Assembly: GCA_037176845.1 (NCBI GenBank)
Contig: JAYKXP010000020.1
Span: 434,001-498,000 of the forward strand
Length of the DNA: 64,000 nt
DNA from: Paramarasmius palmivorus
Taxonomy: Eukaryota; Basidiomycota; Agaricomycetes; Agaricales; Marasmiaceae
Direction: 5' to 3'
Both the position numbers and the translations under genes were made by a program. Below the pieces are notes generated by a model. The model was not told the DNA's origin. It searched no databases and saw nothing but the letters and a program-made list of their open reading frames with translations. Shown here piece after piece: positions 32,947 to 42,570 of this stretch; position 1 is the stretch's first letter; every line of letters begins with the position of its first letter.

Positions 32947-35722
32947 ATGTCTTTCCACGCAGCGTCTCAGTTTAGCATTCATGGCGGGCAGTTTACCTAC
33001 GTCGCAGGTAGTGTGCACAACAACGTCGAAGGGAACCTAGTACAGCATATCTACCGCATCCAAGAAGAGGAAGATTCGACACTTTGGGACGATGTACGTT
33101 TACTATGCTCAAATCTCACCTACTGAAGACATTCGCTGACTCGAGCAACGCTTCTAGTACGAGCAGATTTCAACCGGGAAGATCTACCTCAAGAAGACCC
33201 TTTTGGAGTCATCCGTCAATGCTGAAATAGGCTGGAACGCACTAGATGCTCGCCGGACCATCAGTATTGCTCGCATACGTGGGGAGGATAAAGAGGAGGA
33301 GTTTCTTCATGTCGGATACAGCGGCCGCGACGCCTTTGAGGTTCGAGCATATTTTCTCGCGTACTGGTCCTATCCAACCGCTCTGCTTCTAGACATTCAA
33401 ACGAGACTTTGACAAGTTCTCGCGTATCAAGTGAGCCATCCTTCTGTTAAGCCCTGAAAACTCATACTCAAAGAATGTTCCCGGCCCTAGGAATGCAAAT
33501 GTGGCTCAGCTCTTTGGTTACAATAAGAGACGAGCTGGAGTGCCAGCTCTAATATTCTACGACGGTGAGCCCCAGCGCTTTCACGGGAAATCTCCCTGAT
33601 TGTTGAGGGCAACAGCGCTCGTTCCGGTGGCAAACGTCTTTGATAGGAATCATTATTCGTCCATCTTGTACACGTACTTCAATTATCAGGTTAGTAAGAC
33701 GACATCCATCTCTTGATGAAGCTGACCATGTCCCCAAATAGGTTGGGGTAGCGCAAATCAGCGATGGGAGCCTGGTATGTCGAATTTCTCCAACTTGAAG
33801 CTGTCTTTCGACAACTGACCTGGCCATAGACCCTGAATAATTTATGGGTTCATCCTAGTGGTGAACTACGGACAGGACCCTACGTTCGGGACGGATCTAC
33901 AAGGCTTTGGAGCTTCAGCAAGGACTCCTTCACCGGCAACGATCAATTCCTTACCATTCCGGCGTTCAACAATACCGAATTGATCTTGGAGTACCTCGCA
34001 CGAAAGCTGCCTGCCCGGCAGATCCTCAGAGGAATATGTCGCTCGAGCCAGTTGATTGTGAAATCGACAGCTGTCAAAGATGCCGCCTTCATGCTGGCTA
34101 CTCTGCCTGGTGCAATCTACAGCAAGACTACAGGACAGGTCGTTGCTAGGTCGTCTGAAGATAACGAGAAATGGTATTATGGACAATGGGCGCCCTGGGG
34201 TTTGAGGGGCAGCTTACCAGATGTTATCAAGCAAAGCAAAGTCGTCACGGCCGATGATGCAGTACGGTGAGTGAGGGTGCGGCGGGAGATGTGACATCTT
34301 TGACTGACTGTGACGTAGCTTTACGGTTCCGCCGACTGACATTCCAGAATTGAAAACTATGTCAGTGCTTTACGGACTGTGGCCGAGGAATGGCTGGGAT
34401 TCATTCGCAGATTCCTGGTTGGCGCAGGCGCACAGCGTGTTTAATCAACGAGGGATCAGCGAGCGTGATTATGGGGAATACGGTATGTTCGCCACTCGCT
34501 GCCAGCGTATGTGACACTAAACAGGTACCAATCAACTTGCAGCGAACCTTCGCGGTTTTTGGTTTGACTTTGAACGTGATGAGCAGACCCTGCCGCAAAA
34601 TCCCGCAGAAGCTCGAAATGATCGACCTGCCTTTCTTTTCATTCGGCCTGTCCCCCGTCCTGCAGACGGTGAGAGCGCCTGGAAGGCTTGGAGCGAGAAG
34701 AAGAAGTATTTTTGGTCTTACGATGCATCCGGACAAGAGAAGATGTCAGAGGAGAGGCATTTGGCTTTGGGACTGCCCTCCTTCAATATACGCATGAGAC
34801 TCTCTCATACGTGGTGGAGCAACGTCGACTACAATGATGTAAAGCGGATTCATGCACAGAGACGCTTTGACCCCACAACGACCGATCTTTGTCGATCGCT
34901 CAACTTCCCTGTGCTCGTTATCATTGGCGACGAGAACCGCTTCGTAGAGATAGAAGGTACGTCACCACCTGACGATGGTAAACATATTAACACTGTTCTG
35001 AACGTAGATGACGATCTTCCGGACGAATTTCCACCGGAAGCTCATGGTACTTCGATCGTTGATGGGAAAGAAGATGGAGGTATGTATGTGGGTAGAAATA
35101 GAAAATACCTGCTAATTTCGTCCTTAACATAGGTATCAGTAATGGTGTCTCAACCGGGGATCCATCAGACGCTGGGGATATTTCACACCTATCTACAGCT
35201 GTTCAGGAAGGCAAAGGTTCGTGAACATCTGGCAACGCAAAGAAGTCTCTGACGAGCAGACTCAGCTGAGAACGGCATACTGGAAGAGATCCCATACAAG
35301 ACCCAGGACGAACCGGTGACCACAATTGTGGAGGATGAGAAGCCCTCCGAATATACGCACACGAAACACAATGCTACTTTGGTCTCAGCGACTGCGCCTG
35401 CCGAAATCTCCATGGAGTCTCTGCACATTGCAATGACGGTGAACTCCGGGGAAGCAGATCGCTTCAAATCTATCAAAGGTACGTGTAAACTCCGCAAGTA
35501 CGAGTATGAAGCTAATTCACAACCTTGGACCCAGGCCAAAGCGCTCCGGCCGAAGCACGATCGAAGTCCCAGAACGAACGGGGAGTTTGGACACGGTTCA
35601 AGGTAAAGGTATTGACATAGTCTCGAGCCTACAGCTTCTGAACCTTTATCTCTTAGGTTCAAATTGCCTCTATTCGGATCTTTAAGGTTATGAAAAAGTT
35701 GGGGACAAGGAAGATCTTATGA
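32947..35722 (+). CDS. Family protein with glycine-motif N-terminus and kinase N-lobe-like region (paralogue of 16420-18462)
   Basis: The better preserved of two paralogues; function unknown. It opens MSFHAASQFSIHGGQFTYVA then GSVHNNVEGN, the F-x-I-x-G-G-x-F-x-x-V-x-G start motif seen in many Agaricomycete proteins. Residues FLHVGYSGRDAFE join AFKRDFDKFSRIK, then NANVAQLFGYNKRRAGVPAL, which resembles a kinase alphaC-beta4 region. Then come NHYSSILYTYFNYQVGVAQI, NNLWVHPSGELRTGPYVRDG, WAPWGLRGSLPD and SWLAQAHSVFNQRGISERDY. The C-terminal block is AFLFIRPVPRPADG, YFWSYDASGQEKMSEERHLA, LGLPSF, QRRFDPTTTDLCRSLNFPVL. A long acidic tail ends IFKVMKKLGTRKIL at 35722. No HRD or DFG motif is visible, so catalysis is unlikely. 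About a dozen short introns. No signal peptide. Confidence 0.75.
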
Positions 35723-36163
35723 TTTCAGCAAATCATGATGTTGATGCACTAGTCGTTTCTTCCTAATATACTTCCTCCATTCGTCATGTCTAACGTGGGG
35801 TTTTGTGCCCGGCAAGGCTTGGATGTTCCACTTGAAGTTGATCAACCGAGCTGACCTGTGTTCCTCAATGCTAACATTTGCTATATCGATTTATCAGCAG
35901 CATCTGATTCCACAGTATACAAGCTGAGAGGTTCCTGGGCAAGGAACATCCATGTCATCGTATGATTATTACTTGAACGGACGATCGGAGGAATGCAGAC
36001 TAGGATACGATGGGCCTCAACCGGATATGGACACACGGGTGTCTGCGGTCAGAGACCAGATTCGTGCTGAGAGTTGAGATGCCCTTCTCAGCACCGAGTA
36101 CACACATTGGAATGAGTCATGACTGAAGGGAAGTCTATAGCGCTATTCCGGATACTGACAGAA
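35723..36163. other. Convergent intergenic region
   Basis: Lies between two genes that point at each other; probably only 3' untranslated sequence. No gene or structure seen. Confidence 0.45.
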
Positions 36164-36779
36164 TTATTTCGATTCCTCTTCTGCCTTTCCTCCCCGTGGA
36201 ATTAGCCCAACACCGACAATAACACCTTCCGACACTATATCTGCAGTCTTCCGTCCCTCCTTTGCTTTTGCTTCTGCTTGACGAATGAACTCGTCCTGGA
36301 TGGCTTTTGCTCGTGCAACCTATGTCGGTTTCGGATAATGGAGAATATTGCGCGGATTTCGTGGCAGTGGGAAGAGATAGTTCGGAATGGCAAGAAACGT
36401 GGAACGAAGATGAGGTTAGTATGTGTTGATACTGCGGATACAAGGTTTCGCACCTCTTTGCCATGATGCAAACACTCTAGGTAGTCGTCACCTTGAGGAC
36501 GGCATTCCGTTGGGAAGTCGGCTTGAGCATAGCACTAAGACGGGAGGTCAATATCGGTGCTAGGTATTGGGGTGAGCGTGTTGGCCCTATAGGTCGTTCA
36601 CCTTCTGGAACTCTTGCCAGTACGCAAAGCATCGCGAGCGTCCTGAAGAGTGGTGTTCATATTCATATCATATATAGCCCCAGAAAGCAAACGAACCTCC
36701 GCCCCAGCTGAAACCAGACTATGCCGCATTTATCAGTCGTTCAATGACCAGACTCTTGTGGGTGAAGACCTACAGCCAT
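36164..36779 (-). CDS. NDUFS5: Complex I subunit NDUFS5 (15 kDa), twin CX9C protein
   Basis: Accessory subunit of mitochondrial NADH:ubiquinone oxidoreductase located on the intermembrane-space side. The gene is five small exons and has no long open frame. Exon 1 is only ATGGCT, then SGFSWGGG, then RSRCFAYWQEFQK, then CYAQADFPTECRPQGDDYLE plus CLHHGKE, and last VARAKAIQDEFIRQAEAKAK to the stop at 36164. Two CX9C pairs are visible, CFAYWQEFQKC and CRPQGDDYLEC, which form the disulfide-locked helical hairpin imported by Mia40. The YLECLHH-KE motif is diagnostic. Total about 101 residues, standard length. Start is at 36779. The fourth intron runs from the GT after HHGKE to the AG before VARAKAI. 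TTAGGG-like repeats lie about 45 bases upstream. Confidence 0.88.
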
Positions 36780-37210
36780 TTGAAACTATGTTGGAAGAAA
36801 GAAAGGGAAGGTATGAGTGATAGGGTTAGGGTTGAATCCCGTTCCGGCATTCCCCTTCTCAGGCGTCCTCCCAACGTCCTTTGGCCTCCATCATCTGTAT
36901 TTGCTTTCGTTTACTTTGGTTTCATTTACTTTGGCATGCCCAGCTCGGAGAAAAGGATATTGCGCGAAGTATCTTGAACAAGTTCGCGTCCCATCTCATC
37001 CACATCTGATGTTTCAGGTTTCAAGTTTGCTGATTATCATCATGATTCTCAATGTGACCTTCTGGTCTGTTATTATACTGGCCAACAGAGGACTCATGCC
37101 TCATCTTCACGATTGCAACAGTGATGAACAGTCCTCCGTGACGGAAACCTGTGCCAGCACACTCATTAAAACCAAATAGCTCAACAGGACATGCCTCTAC
37201 ATAGACTCTA
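36780..37210. other. Divergent promoter region
   Basis: Between NDUFS5 (minus) and the first 37.2-kb 7-TM gene (plus). It contains a telomere-like TAGGGTTAGGGTT near 36821. Open frames here overlap the promoters and have no motif. Confidence 0.4.
36821..36833 (-). promoter_or_regulatory. Telobox-like element upstream of NDUFS5
   Basis: The minus strand reads AACCCTAACCCTA, two units of the telomere repeat, 42-54 bases before the NDUFS5 ATG. Promoter teloboxes bound by Myb-type TRF/Tbf1 proteins are known in fungi and plants; a role here is inference. Confidence 0.35.
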
Positions 37211-38683
37211 ATGTCCACCGCTATTCGGGATGGTGAGTAGTCGCCAGTAAATTGATTTTCTCGGATACACTTCTCTGACCTTGAATCCAACAGAAGCGTT
37301 TGGTGACAACGTTGTTGATTTTCGCCTTGTGCAGGCTTTTAATGCCCTAAACTTTGTTGGCATTGGCCTACTCTGCTTCACTCTCATACCCGCATTGGTT
37401 TCCCATGCAGTGCGTAGAACACACACATGGTATTCGCTCATCGGCTCTTCCTTGCTTTACTGTGTTTCGTGCTCACTACTCTTGGGACATCAATATGGAG
37501 AAGACCCGCCATTTGGATTATGTCTGACTCAAACCGCGCTCATTTATGCGAGCCCAATATTGTAAGTGGCACGAGATTCAACGTCTATACAGTTTGTCAT
37601 GATCGCTTCAAAGTGTCACAATATCTATCCTGTCGTTCACGATTACGGTAAACCGAGTCACCTTTCAGTTTTTGAGTACCTCAATGTAGTGCTTAGCTTT
37701 ATCTTAACCTAGCGAATATCCAAACGACACCATTCCAACGGCGCGCGGTAGGCTATCTCACTGTCTGAAAAGGTCCACGGACTGATTTTTACTAGCTCGC
37801 CTTGATTCCGTTTGGGATGTTCCTCGTTATATGTGCCGAGGTAGTTCTGGTACGCATTCGTTGCATAAATGAATACCTGAGCCTAACACAAGACCAGATT
37901 GGACTTTTTGATCACAACGTCATTGAACGCGACCCAACCCGTATGTTTTGTCACTGTCGCGACACGCGCACTCCGTAAGCTCCATCGTCTAGAGCTGCCA
38001 GTGAGACTCATCGAATTGCCAGAATCGGTATCGATCTTTTCATCGAGATACTGTCGGCAGGAATCGACATTGTGGTTCTCGGTACATTCCTAGAGTCCCT
38101 TCGTTGCTTTGTGTCTTCTAATATAAGTCGCTTGATAGTGCTATGTGGACGTATACTCTACCAGCGATGGAAGACTGGTCCCATAATCCCCACAAGTGGA
38201 GGCAATGTCCCATCTTCAGGGGCCCTGTATGCCAGAATATTGCTTTTTACGGCGTACTTGACTCTTGCTTTGTCGTAGGTCGAACAATCAAGGCGTCATT
38301 CGATGTTCTGAGATATCATTGCAGGATCGTTGCTATTGCTTTACTATCGCCCATGTCTTCGAATGCAGCGTGGAATCTATCATTGCCAACTGGTGAGATT
38401 TCTGCGACTCGCAGTCCCTGGAACCTTTCGGCTCATCTCATCACTAGCACCCATCGCCTCCGCTTTGATTTTCGGTACCCAAAAGGTGAGCTTCACGTGT
38501 TACCGTCAAGAATCCCCGCTAATCTATGCAAAGGACATCCTGAGAGCCTGGATAGGCGTACTTCGGGACACGTCAGACTCCCTTAAGCGAACGATGTCAA
38601 GAGTCCTTCGGCGGCAACCATCGAAGGACGCATACGATGTAGAGGAAGAAGCAACGCCTGGTCTTGGCAATTATACCAAATAA
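37211..38683 (+). CDS. Agaricomycete 7-TM protein, tandem copy 1
   Basis: Multi-pass membrane protein of a basidiomycete family different from DUF6533; function unknown, GPCR-like topology is inference. Exon 1 is short (MSTAIRD, ATG at 37211) and joins EAFGDNVVDFRLVQAFNALN, then FVGIGLLCFTLIPALVSHAV, TWYSLIGSSLLYCVSCSLLL and QYGEDPPFGLCLTQTALIYA (conserved FGLC-Q-ALIY motif). Then IGLFDHNVIERDPTRMFCHC, RIGIDLFIEILSAGIDIVVL, VLCGRILYQRWKTGPIIPTS, LYARILLFTAYLTLALS and SPMSSNAAWNLSLPT. The tail is DILRAWIGVLRDTSDSLKRT and ends EEATPGLGNYTK. Eight or more introns. The second copy starts 0.4 kb downstream with the same order of segments. Confidence 0.72.
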
Positions 38684-39099
38684 TTCTGCATCGTGTAAGT
38701 AACTACGAAGAGAACTCATGTCAACGATGGTACGGCACGCTGATTATGACTACCTTGTTCTTTGAAACTTTGAATCGTGATAATCAACGATGCCACCGGG
38801 GTTTCACTAGCCCGTCCGTCCAGATACCAGCCACCAATCTTCGACTTTGTTAGAAGACATGTATACTGACTGCGCTGAGGGCTCGTCGAGGGTTGTGAAG
38901 GCTGCACCTTAGGATACTGATATCTCTTGCCACTGCTTGCTATTCGGATAAATTGGAGACCGTGAGATGAAAATGGACCCATCATCACGTAACGCGATGA
39001 AGAGCACCTTCGTGATGGAGTGGGTCCCATTCTTTGTATTCCTTAAAGTTACGATCTTGATGGTAGACTATATGTCCTGTCATTCCTTCCCCCCATGCT
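38684..39099. other. Intergenic region between the tandem 7-TM genes
   Basis: Carries the 3' region of copy 1 and the promoter of copy 2. A minus-strand open frame of 104 codons has no recognisable motif and I take it to be chance. Confidence 0.4.
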
Positions 39100-40598
39100 A
39101 TGTCGACCCCACTAACCGGAGGCAGGTTTCCTTCGCTGATTCTGCTCATCGCTAACTCTGGAGAAATTTTAGGTGAAATCCTCACTCTAGTTCGGGTCTT
39201 CAATGGCCTCAATATCCTGGGAGTTGTCCTCCTCGTCCTGACAATCATACCCGCAATATGGTCGCACACAGTGCACCGGATGGATGCGTGGTATTCATTG
39301 ACAGCATCGTCAATGTTGTACTGCACCTCCTTTCTCATACTCATCGGACGTCAGTTCGGAGAAGAGCCACCGTTTGGGTTGTGTCTGTTTCAGGCTGCGC
39401 TAATATACGCATGTCCGATATTGTACGTGGCAACTACTATTGGGCCGAACCATAGTGCTCATGCTCTCGCACCAGTATCACGATATCAATTACTACATTT
39501 ACCATTTCGGTACGCATGTCCAAGACTTCAAAACCACATCTCAGATGACCAGTTTCATGTCAGTTATACCTCAACGTTTCAAACATCCCTACGACCTCAT
39601 TTCGGCGATCTATGGTACACATCTTTTCCTCCCCCGTGTGGAGAATGCAAGCTGAAGATAGAGCAGCTCATAGCCGCTCCGTTGGTCATGTTTCTGGTCA
39701 TATGTATGGAAGTAACAATTGTATGTGGCTAATATCTAACTCTGGGAAAGCATCTAACAAGCAAAATAGGTTGGGCTCAGCGATAGAAGTGTTGTAGAAC
39801 GCGATCCAACCCACATGTATTGTCATTGTCACAATACAAATATACCGTATGTCCCAGTTTGGGTTTTCTTCAAGATTCTACTCCAAGGAACAACGGTGAC
39901 AATTTTGGACGCTACAGGATTGGAGTCGACTTGTTTATTGAAGTCCTGACGGCCGGAGTTGACATCGCATTTCTCGGTGAGCCACCTAGTATCCATCTTC
40001 TTGGATAGCTGTTTATAATCACGGATGCAGTCATGATTGGGCGAGCATTATACCAACGATGGAAGACGAGCCAGACAACTCTTAATCACCAGGGAGGTGG
40101 TGACTCGACATTTTCTAACACTCTTTATGTGAGGGTGCTGCTGTTCACTATTTACCTTGGACTTGCATTGTCGTGAGTAGTATCTCAAGTAGCAGTCCAC
40201 GAGGTAGCTGATTGTTCTTCATAGGATTGTTGCAGTCGCTGTACCAAATCCCACTAATTCCAGTGCTGCTTGGAACCTCTCTTTGCCTACAGGTGAGTGT
40301 CATACTAGTGTTATCTTTACTGCGCTCACAGCTCGGTTTCAGCGCCAATTATGACAGCATTGATATTTGGATCTCAGCGGGTATGTGTTCCATCTTATCT
40401 CTCGAGTATGGTCCTCATCATCAATAGGATATCCTACGAGCATGGGCAGGCTATCTTCGTGGTCTCGGGTCCTCGGTCCGGAACCTTGCGTCGAAGGTGT
40501 TCAGAAAGCGTTGGCAAAGGGTCGATAGCAACTATGAGATGAAGGATAATCTACAGCTGCCTCTGACCAGCCCTAGAATTCCGAACAAGCACACATAA
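39100..40598 (+). CDS. Agaricomycete 7-TM protein, tandem copy 2
   Basis: Paralogue of the 37211 gene. The frame from the ATG at 39100 (MSTPLTGGRFPSL) runs without a needed intron into GEILTLVRVFNGLNILGVVL, LLVLTIIPAIWSHTVHRMDA, WYSLTASSMLYCTSFLILIG and QFGEEPPFGLCLFQAALIYA. Later pieces line up one for one with copy 1: VGLSDRSVVERDPTHMYCHC, RIGVDLFIEVLTAGVDIAFL, VMIGRALYQRWKTSQTTLNH, LYVRVLLFTIYLGLALS, NPTNSSAAWNLSLPT, and DILRAWAGYLRGLGSSVRNL. The protein ends LPLTSPRIPNKHT at 40598. The most conserved part is the central E-R-D-P-T-x-M-x-C-H-C motif, likely a loop between membrane segments. The cytoplasmic tail differs strongly from copy 1. The region around 39430-39690 was not fully resolved into exons. 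Confidence 0.7.
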
Positions 40599-41239
40599 CA
40601 AATCCATATTTGAAGCGAAAAGTGGCAAACATCCCCGATCACGTTCATTGTCTAATTGTCTGATAAAGTACAGGATGTACGGCATTTCGAATTCGTATTA
40701 CTAGGATATAGGGAGGCTCTGGGACGCCATTCAACTTCCATTTGGTCTGTACATCGTCCATCACCATTGGAGCATCTTTTTGCTGTGTAGATCTATACCC
40801 ATGATACCACGAAGATTTCTGGTATGATAGAGGCCAATTGCAGTATTATAGTGGTCCTAGTAGCGTACTGCGTGCTGGCACGGTGCCCATCACTGATCCC
40901 GAACGACCTTTCGGGAAGGCTAGTTCTATCCGCCACGAGCGGCATGCTATTGACATTCGGGTATCTAGTTGGGTTTTGGCGCGTGTCTAGCCTCTCTAAC
41001 TCGAGTCGTTCCACGAAGGCCCATCTGTCAGTCAACATCGTCTATCACAAGCCGAGTCTCTTCGTAGGACGCGGCGCCAGGATGGCGATAAGCAAGTGTA
41101 TAATGACGAAGATGGCGCTTTCGGGCCCTTGATGTCCATTTAGAGTAAAGCATCTTGGCAACTCGCGAGGGAGGCGGGAGAAACATCTGTGCGTCTATTT
41201 TCGATGTTGGGATGTCAGTGGTAAGTTCCTGGAATTACA
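40599..41239. other. Intergenic stretch
   Basis: No gene recognised. A plus-strand frame near 40824-41130 with a hydrophobic start has no family motif. Confidence 0.35.
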
Positions 41240-42500
41240 ATTAACGAAGGCGAGGGCGGTCAAGAAGAGTCAAGAAGTCTGGTCAAGAGCAGAAGAATTG
41301 GGCCTGAAATACTCAGGGACGTGTTGCGCAATGTGAACTCTGAAGGTGTACGACAGAGCCGTTCGATAGGTTGCTGCCGAGTTCGATCTTCCAAGGCCTG
41401 CGAGCCGACATATGCGGGAATCGAGGCCGTGTGGATTTGTTGAAAAGAAGGTCGCAGCAATTGAAAGAAGCAGAGGTATGAGGAAGATCTCATGATGCTG
41501 AGAACGAGAATTGCCAAGGTCCATCCGTAGAGCTGATAACTTGACTCTTGAGAAACTCGCGGATCCGAGGATGTTATGAAGATTCAAGGAAACAAATTGT
41601 GAGCGAATACGCCGTTGGCCACAGCATGGGGACAGCGCGACGGGAGCGCCGTCTGGACGACGTCCGCATGCACCCAATATCAACCAATACCGGCATAAGA
41701 CAGCATAAAGCCTCGAACCCGTCCCCAGCCGTCCCCTTGTGCATTTGTGCATATGGATCTGTTGTGGGGTAAATTGATGGTCAGGTTCGCACCAAGGGTC
41801 AATTGAACGAGGAACACATGCCTTGGAAACAATTCTTGAAAAGTGAAAGCATTGACTGGGTGGCTCTCCATATGATGCAAACAGTAGCCATACCTGTGTA
41901 GGCTTCTACAATGGCCGAGATGGCCCCAAACATCCGGTCTTCATGAGACAGATCGCTCCAGAACCTCCAATGGCATGCGAAACTGTGTATCATATGGTAA
42001 AGATATGAGTGGTTCTCGCTGACAAGCTGGAAGCGACCTTGAGGACCGGTGTTTGCTTGAGCTGAAGCCGCTTGGACATTGGCCGAGTCGATTTTTGACT
42101 CAGCCCGCCGGAAAAGCGAGAAAATCAACGGGTGCCATGTGGAACGTCCGCGGAAGAATAAACAGCAATCCTGATCGCGTGTTTTCGTTTCGTGCAAAAC
42201 CTTTTACCATTTTCCTTAAGGTTTTGACTTGCGACAGCGTGTCGGAGCCTGCTAGAGTTCTTGATAGCCTGTCTAGTCCAGGAACATGGAGAGTTGCAAT
42301 GAATTGAGATACTAGGATTGGAGTCAGAGCCGGCGAACGGTGATGGATGATGGTGTAGACGGTGACTGGAGTAGCCGGGAAGAGGGCGATAAGGACCGCC
42401 ACAAAATTGTAGCCGAGGTTACCATGTGGACAGGAACCAACTCCTCCGGCGCCTTCCTCTTCGGGATTCGGAAATCGGTCAGCTGCTGATTCTTAAAAGA
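41240..42500 (-). CDS. Poorly resolved membrane protein gene
   Basis: On the minus strand a frame near 42490-42260 reads PEEEGAGGVGSCPHGNLGYN, FVAVLIALFPATPVTVYTII and HHRSPALTPILVSQFIATLH, with good hydrophobic character. Further 3' pieces look like exons in other frames: HSFACHWRFWSDLSHEDRMF, GAISAIVEAYTG (near 41990-41890), and EIFLIPLLLSIAATFF (near 41490). The order and spacing suggest one multi-exon membrane protein of about 300 residues. I could not join all exons or fix the start, and I do not recognise the family. The 5' end abuts the OPT gene start at 42571, so the two genes are divergent with almost no space. It could also be a decaying gene. Confidence 0.4.
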
Positions 42501-42570
42501 TGGAAATTCCATCAGTGCCTTCTCTTTTCCATCCCCCACTACCCCCGTTGTGGAAAGGTACTTGGACGCC

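Noticed and set aside
36793..36850. tRNA-like GGTTGAATCC element
   Set aside because: The T-loop lacks the C of the consensus and no acceptor stem or anticodon arm can be folded around it.
38716..39030. 104-codon minus-strand frame between the two 7-TM genes
   Set aside because: No recognisable motif, no promoter, and it overlaps the promoter of copy 2.
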